DNA of 64,000 bases from Cyclobacteriaceae bacterium (GTDB lineage Bacteria; Bacteroidota; Bacteroidia; Cytophagales; Cyclobacteriaceae): the NCBI GenBank assembly GCA_020832305.1, contig JAFIEV010000044.1:1-64000 (forward strand), in the 5' to 3' direction. This document shows, piece after piece, positions 62,091 to 64,000 of the stretch. Each line of letters opens with the position of its first letter. Within the stretch, counting starts at the first letter, position 1. Below the pieces are notes generated by a model. The model was not told the DNA's origin, did not search any database, and was given only the letters and a program-made list of their open reading frames with translations. A program made the position numbers and the translations under genes.

Positions 62091-62785
62091 TAATCAGAAT
62101 GGATGGTTAAAATCAGCAATGGCCGATAATTTGTTATTCAGCGTGAAGAAATTCGCTTTAGTAGTGTAGGGACATGAGAGGTTTTTGGGAAGGTAAATTG
62201 TACATGAATTGACCTTGTTACTGAATGCATATCAAGTATTTTGAATACGAGGATTACAGCTGGCGCAAGTCCCTGCCTTGCCGGCTGGCAGGGACTTGCG
62301 CCTCATTTATGAAGTGCGGCGTTTACAACGCGGTCTATCACCAACAATGCCCTATATGTGCTTATTGCACATTCGGCCTGACCAGACATTTCTCAATCTC
62401 CAATGCTTCATATTTTTAACTTACAGCATAGACAGCGGAAGCAGTGATACCATGGAATAATGCCAAACCAACTTTGCGTCAAATCAGTGAGATGATGCTA
62501 TACAAACCGAAGCTGTAAATCCAAAGGTAAAACAAAGTGACAATGCCCCTTTGACAAGAATGACGTTAAAATGACTTAAATATGGCGCAGGCAATAATTA
62601 TCTTTAATCATACTTTTGATCTGAATTTTAAAAAGGAAAAATGGAGAAGAAGAAAGAATTATCCCAACATAAAATTTTTAAGAAAGTAAAACCATCTTTC
62701 AGGCTTAATTGAGGTTAATAATATTTTTTACACCCATTAGTATTCGACCTAAGCCTTGAAAGTTCATAAGAGTGAAGGATTAGCA
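62091..62785. other. 695-bp intergenic region with dispersed repeats
   Basis: No convincing gene. It holds the 16-bp-stem hairpin (62262-62302) and, at 62316-62336, the reverse-orientation copy of the 14965-14985 motif. A 23-codon ATG frame near 62641 is too short to support. The transcripts of the WKNG gene and the MFS gene converge here. Confidence 0.55.
62262..62302. repeat. hairpin with 16-bp arms (GGCGCAAGTCCCTGCC)
   Basis: Arms GGCGCAAGTCCCTGCC and GGCAGGGACTTGCGCC enclose a 9-nt loop. The left arm with its flank (GCTGGCGCAAGTCCCT) is also present at 48697-48712, where the right arm has decayed. A strong RNA fold or cruciform is expected. Confidence 0.7.
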
Positions 62786-63991
62786 TTATACCGACTCAGG
62801 CATTCTAAACTTAATAATAAGCGCCGATATAATCGTGAGTACTGCTATAAGCAATATGGCGTATTCAATGCCAAACAGGTCTGCAGTAATACCAGATATC
62901 ACAGCACCAAAGGCATAACCCAGGTCACGCCACAGCCTGAAGGTGCCAATGCTTTCTGCCCGCTGACCGGGACTGGTGGCTGCGGCTATGGTCGTCAGAA
63001 AGGTTGGATAAACCAGGGCGGTACCCAAACCCAATACGGCAGAAAGGCCGGCGAGCAGGAAGAAATCTTTACTGAAAGGTAACAATAGTATGGCCAGACC
63101 TTGCAAGAGCATCCCCCAGAACAACATGCCTTTTTTGGAATAATGGTCAGCCATTTTACCGGTAAATAGTTGGCCTATCCCCCAGACCGTTGGATAGATG
63201 GCCGTGATAATGCCAATATTTTCCTGGTTGTAGTTCAGTGAAAGCAAGACCATGGGCAGCAGCCCCCATATCATGCCGTCATTCAGGTTATTGACAAGTC
63301 CTGCCTGCGTTACCGAGCTCAGGGTTTTGTTTTTAAAGGTGGTTTCTGCAAATACGTTTTTGAGTTTTGCCTTATCATCTGTGGCGCTTTCTTTATGGAC
63401 GAAAGCGCGGGTGTCTCTTATCCAAATCACAGAAATGATCAGACCGATTACAGAAATAAATATCCCCAGATAAAAGGGGTACGGACTAATGCCATATCGG
63501 TTGGCAATATAGCCGGTAAGGAAAGCTACCAGGCCTACGGCAAAATACCCGGCAAACTCGTTTAAGCCCATGGCAAGCCCCCGGTTTTTTTCTCCGACAA
63601 GGTCTATTTTCATAACCACAGTACTGCTCCAGGTGAGCCCCTGGCTTAACCCAAGCAGGATATTGGCAAAGATTACCCAGTTCCAGGAGGGCGCGTGCAT
63701 GAGGATAAATGGTATGGGTAGGGCGAGTACCCAGCCAAAAATTAATAAATTTCTGCGTCCAAATTGGTTGGCCAGCCTTCCCGTGTAATAATTGGCCAGG
63801 GCTTTGGTGAGCCCAAATGCAGTAATGAATGAAAGAATTGCAGTTTTGGAAGCCACCCCGAATTCAAGTTCGGCATATTGCGGAAATATGGTTCGCTCCA
63901 TGCCCACCATACCGCCAACAAAAGCATTTACGATCACCAGCATGGTGAATTGCTGCCAGTTTTCCTTGAGTCCGAGTTTTATATTCGCCAT
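62786..63991 (-). CDS. MFS transporter
   Basis: A 401-residue permease with 12 predicted helices in two halves joined by a loop near residue 200. The loop-2 signature GRLANQFGRRNLLIFGW (A-motif type) is present, and a second copy GKMADHYSKKGMLFWG lies in the C-terminal half. It resembles multidrug or small-solute exporters of the MFS_1 group. Start ATG at 63991, 9 bp from the window edge. Substrate unknown. Confidence 0.9.
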   Translation of the reverse strand: MANIKLGLKENWQQFTMLVIVNAFVGGMVGMERTIFPQYAELEFGVASKTAILSFITAFGLTKALANYYTGRLANQFGRRNLLIFGWVLALPIPFILMHAPSWNWVIFANILLGLSQGLTWSSTVVMKIDLVGEKNRGLAMGLNEFAGYFAVGLVAFLTGYIANRYGISPYPFYLGIFISVIGLIISVIWIRDTRAFVHKESATDDKAKLKNVFAETTFKNKTLSSVTQAGLVNNLNDGMIWGLLPMVLLSLNYNQENIGIITAIYPTVWGIGQLFTGKMADHYSKKGMLFWGMLLQGLAILLLPFSKDFFLLAGLSAVLGLGTALVYPTFLTTIAAATSPGQRAESIGTFRLWRDLGYAFGAVISGITADLFGIEYAILLIAVLTIISALIIKFRMPESV

Positions 63992-64000
63992 TTTATCAAT

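Overview
The window reads as chromosomal DNA of a free-living Bacteroidota, probably of the Cytophagales type. The signs are a giant secreted protein with a type IX secretion (Por) tail, many SPI/SPII secreted polysaccharide hydrolases, PF13568-like small beta-barrels, few Shine-Dalgarno sequences, and short dispersed hairpin repeats. No rRNA, tRNA, CRISPR array or transposase gene was found. About fifty intact genes and several broken ones are present.

Layout. 1-1900: a truncated alpha/beta hydrolase, a YtxH-type membrane pair and a DUF6799 protein. 2578-22494: a saccharide-degradation island read rightward. It holds a sulfatase, a GH63-like hydrolase, a GH92 mannosidase, a GH42-like enzyme, a FAD-dependent lipoprotein, a GH78 rhamnosidase, a PhoD-like phosphatase and a GH106 rhamnosidase, interrupted by one reverse PRiA4-ORF3-type gene. 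Four of the enzymes are linked by ATGA overlaps. There is no SusC/SusD pair. A LacI-type palindrome lies upstream. The likely target is a sulfated, rhamnose- and mannose-containing glycan.

22500-26830: an accessory patch. A ParE-type toxin-antitoxin pair is flanked by two 161-bp direct repeats. Then come an outer-membrane protein, a frameshifted lipoprotein, and a decayed paralogue of the outer-membrane protein. That paralogue is split precisely by a 797-bp element with a PIN toxin gene, a 51-codon partner gene and an attC-like terminus, which is the structure of an integron gene cassette. This is the most striking feature of the window.

26933-29656: DUF2891 protein coupled to an Nramp-like transporter with altered metal-site motifs, then CsbD. 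29795-35816: a tight leftward operon of MarR regulator, sodium/solute symporter, GNAT, M20 amidohydrolase, alanine racemase, second fold-III racemase and a frameshifted small membrane protein. Matching TTTCT-N2-AGAAA palindromes precede marR and the symporter. 36452-36990: a second ParE-type module between direct repeats.

37581-43629: a six-gene leftward sugar-metabolism operon (phosphotriesterase-like lactonase, FAD oxidoreductase, SIS, ROK, SDR, Gfo/Idh), divergent from an AraC regulator. 44643-54068: envelope and housekeeping genes (coiled-coil HhH protein, OmpA, nucleoside hydrolase, DUF3788, M23-like secreted protein, FAD monooxygenase with divergent TetR, macrodomain), plus a decayed XRE antitoxin, a nucleoside-deaminase stub and a 1.5-kb gene-free repeat-bearing block. 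54219-62090: a beta-barrel gene next to a 1512-residue T9SS beta-helix protein, a serine beta-lactamase-fold hydrolase, and a seven-bladed WKNG-repeat lipoprotein with the tail of a lost paralogue before it. 62786-63991: an MFS transporter.

Functions are inferred from motifs and family resemblance recognised by eye; no database search was run. Hand-derived coordinates of small features may be off by a base.
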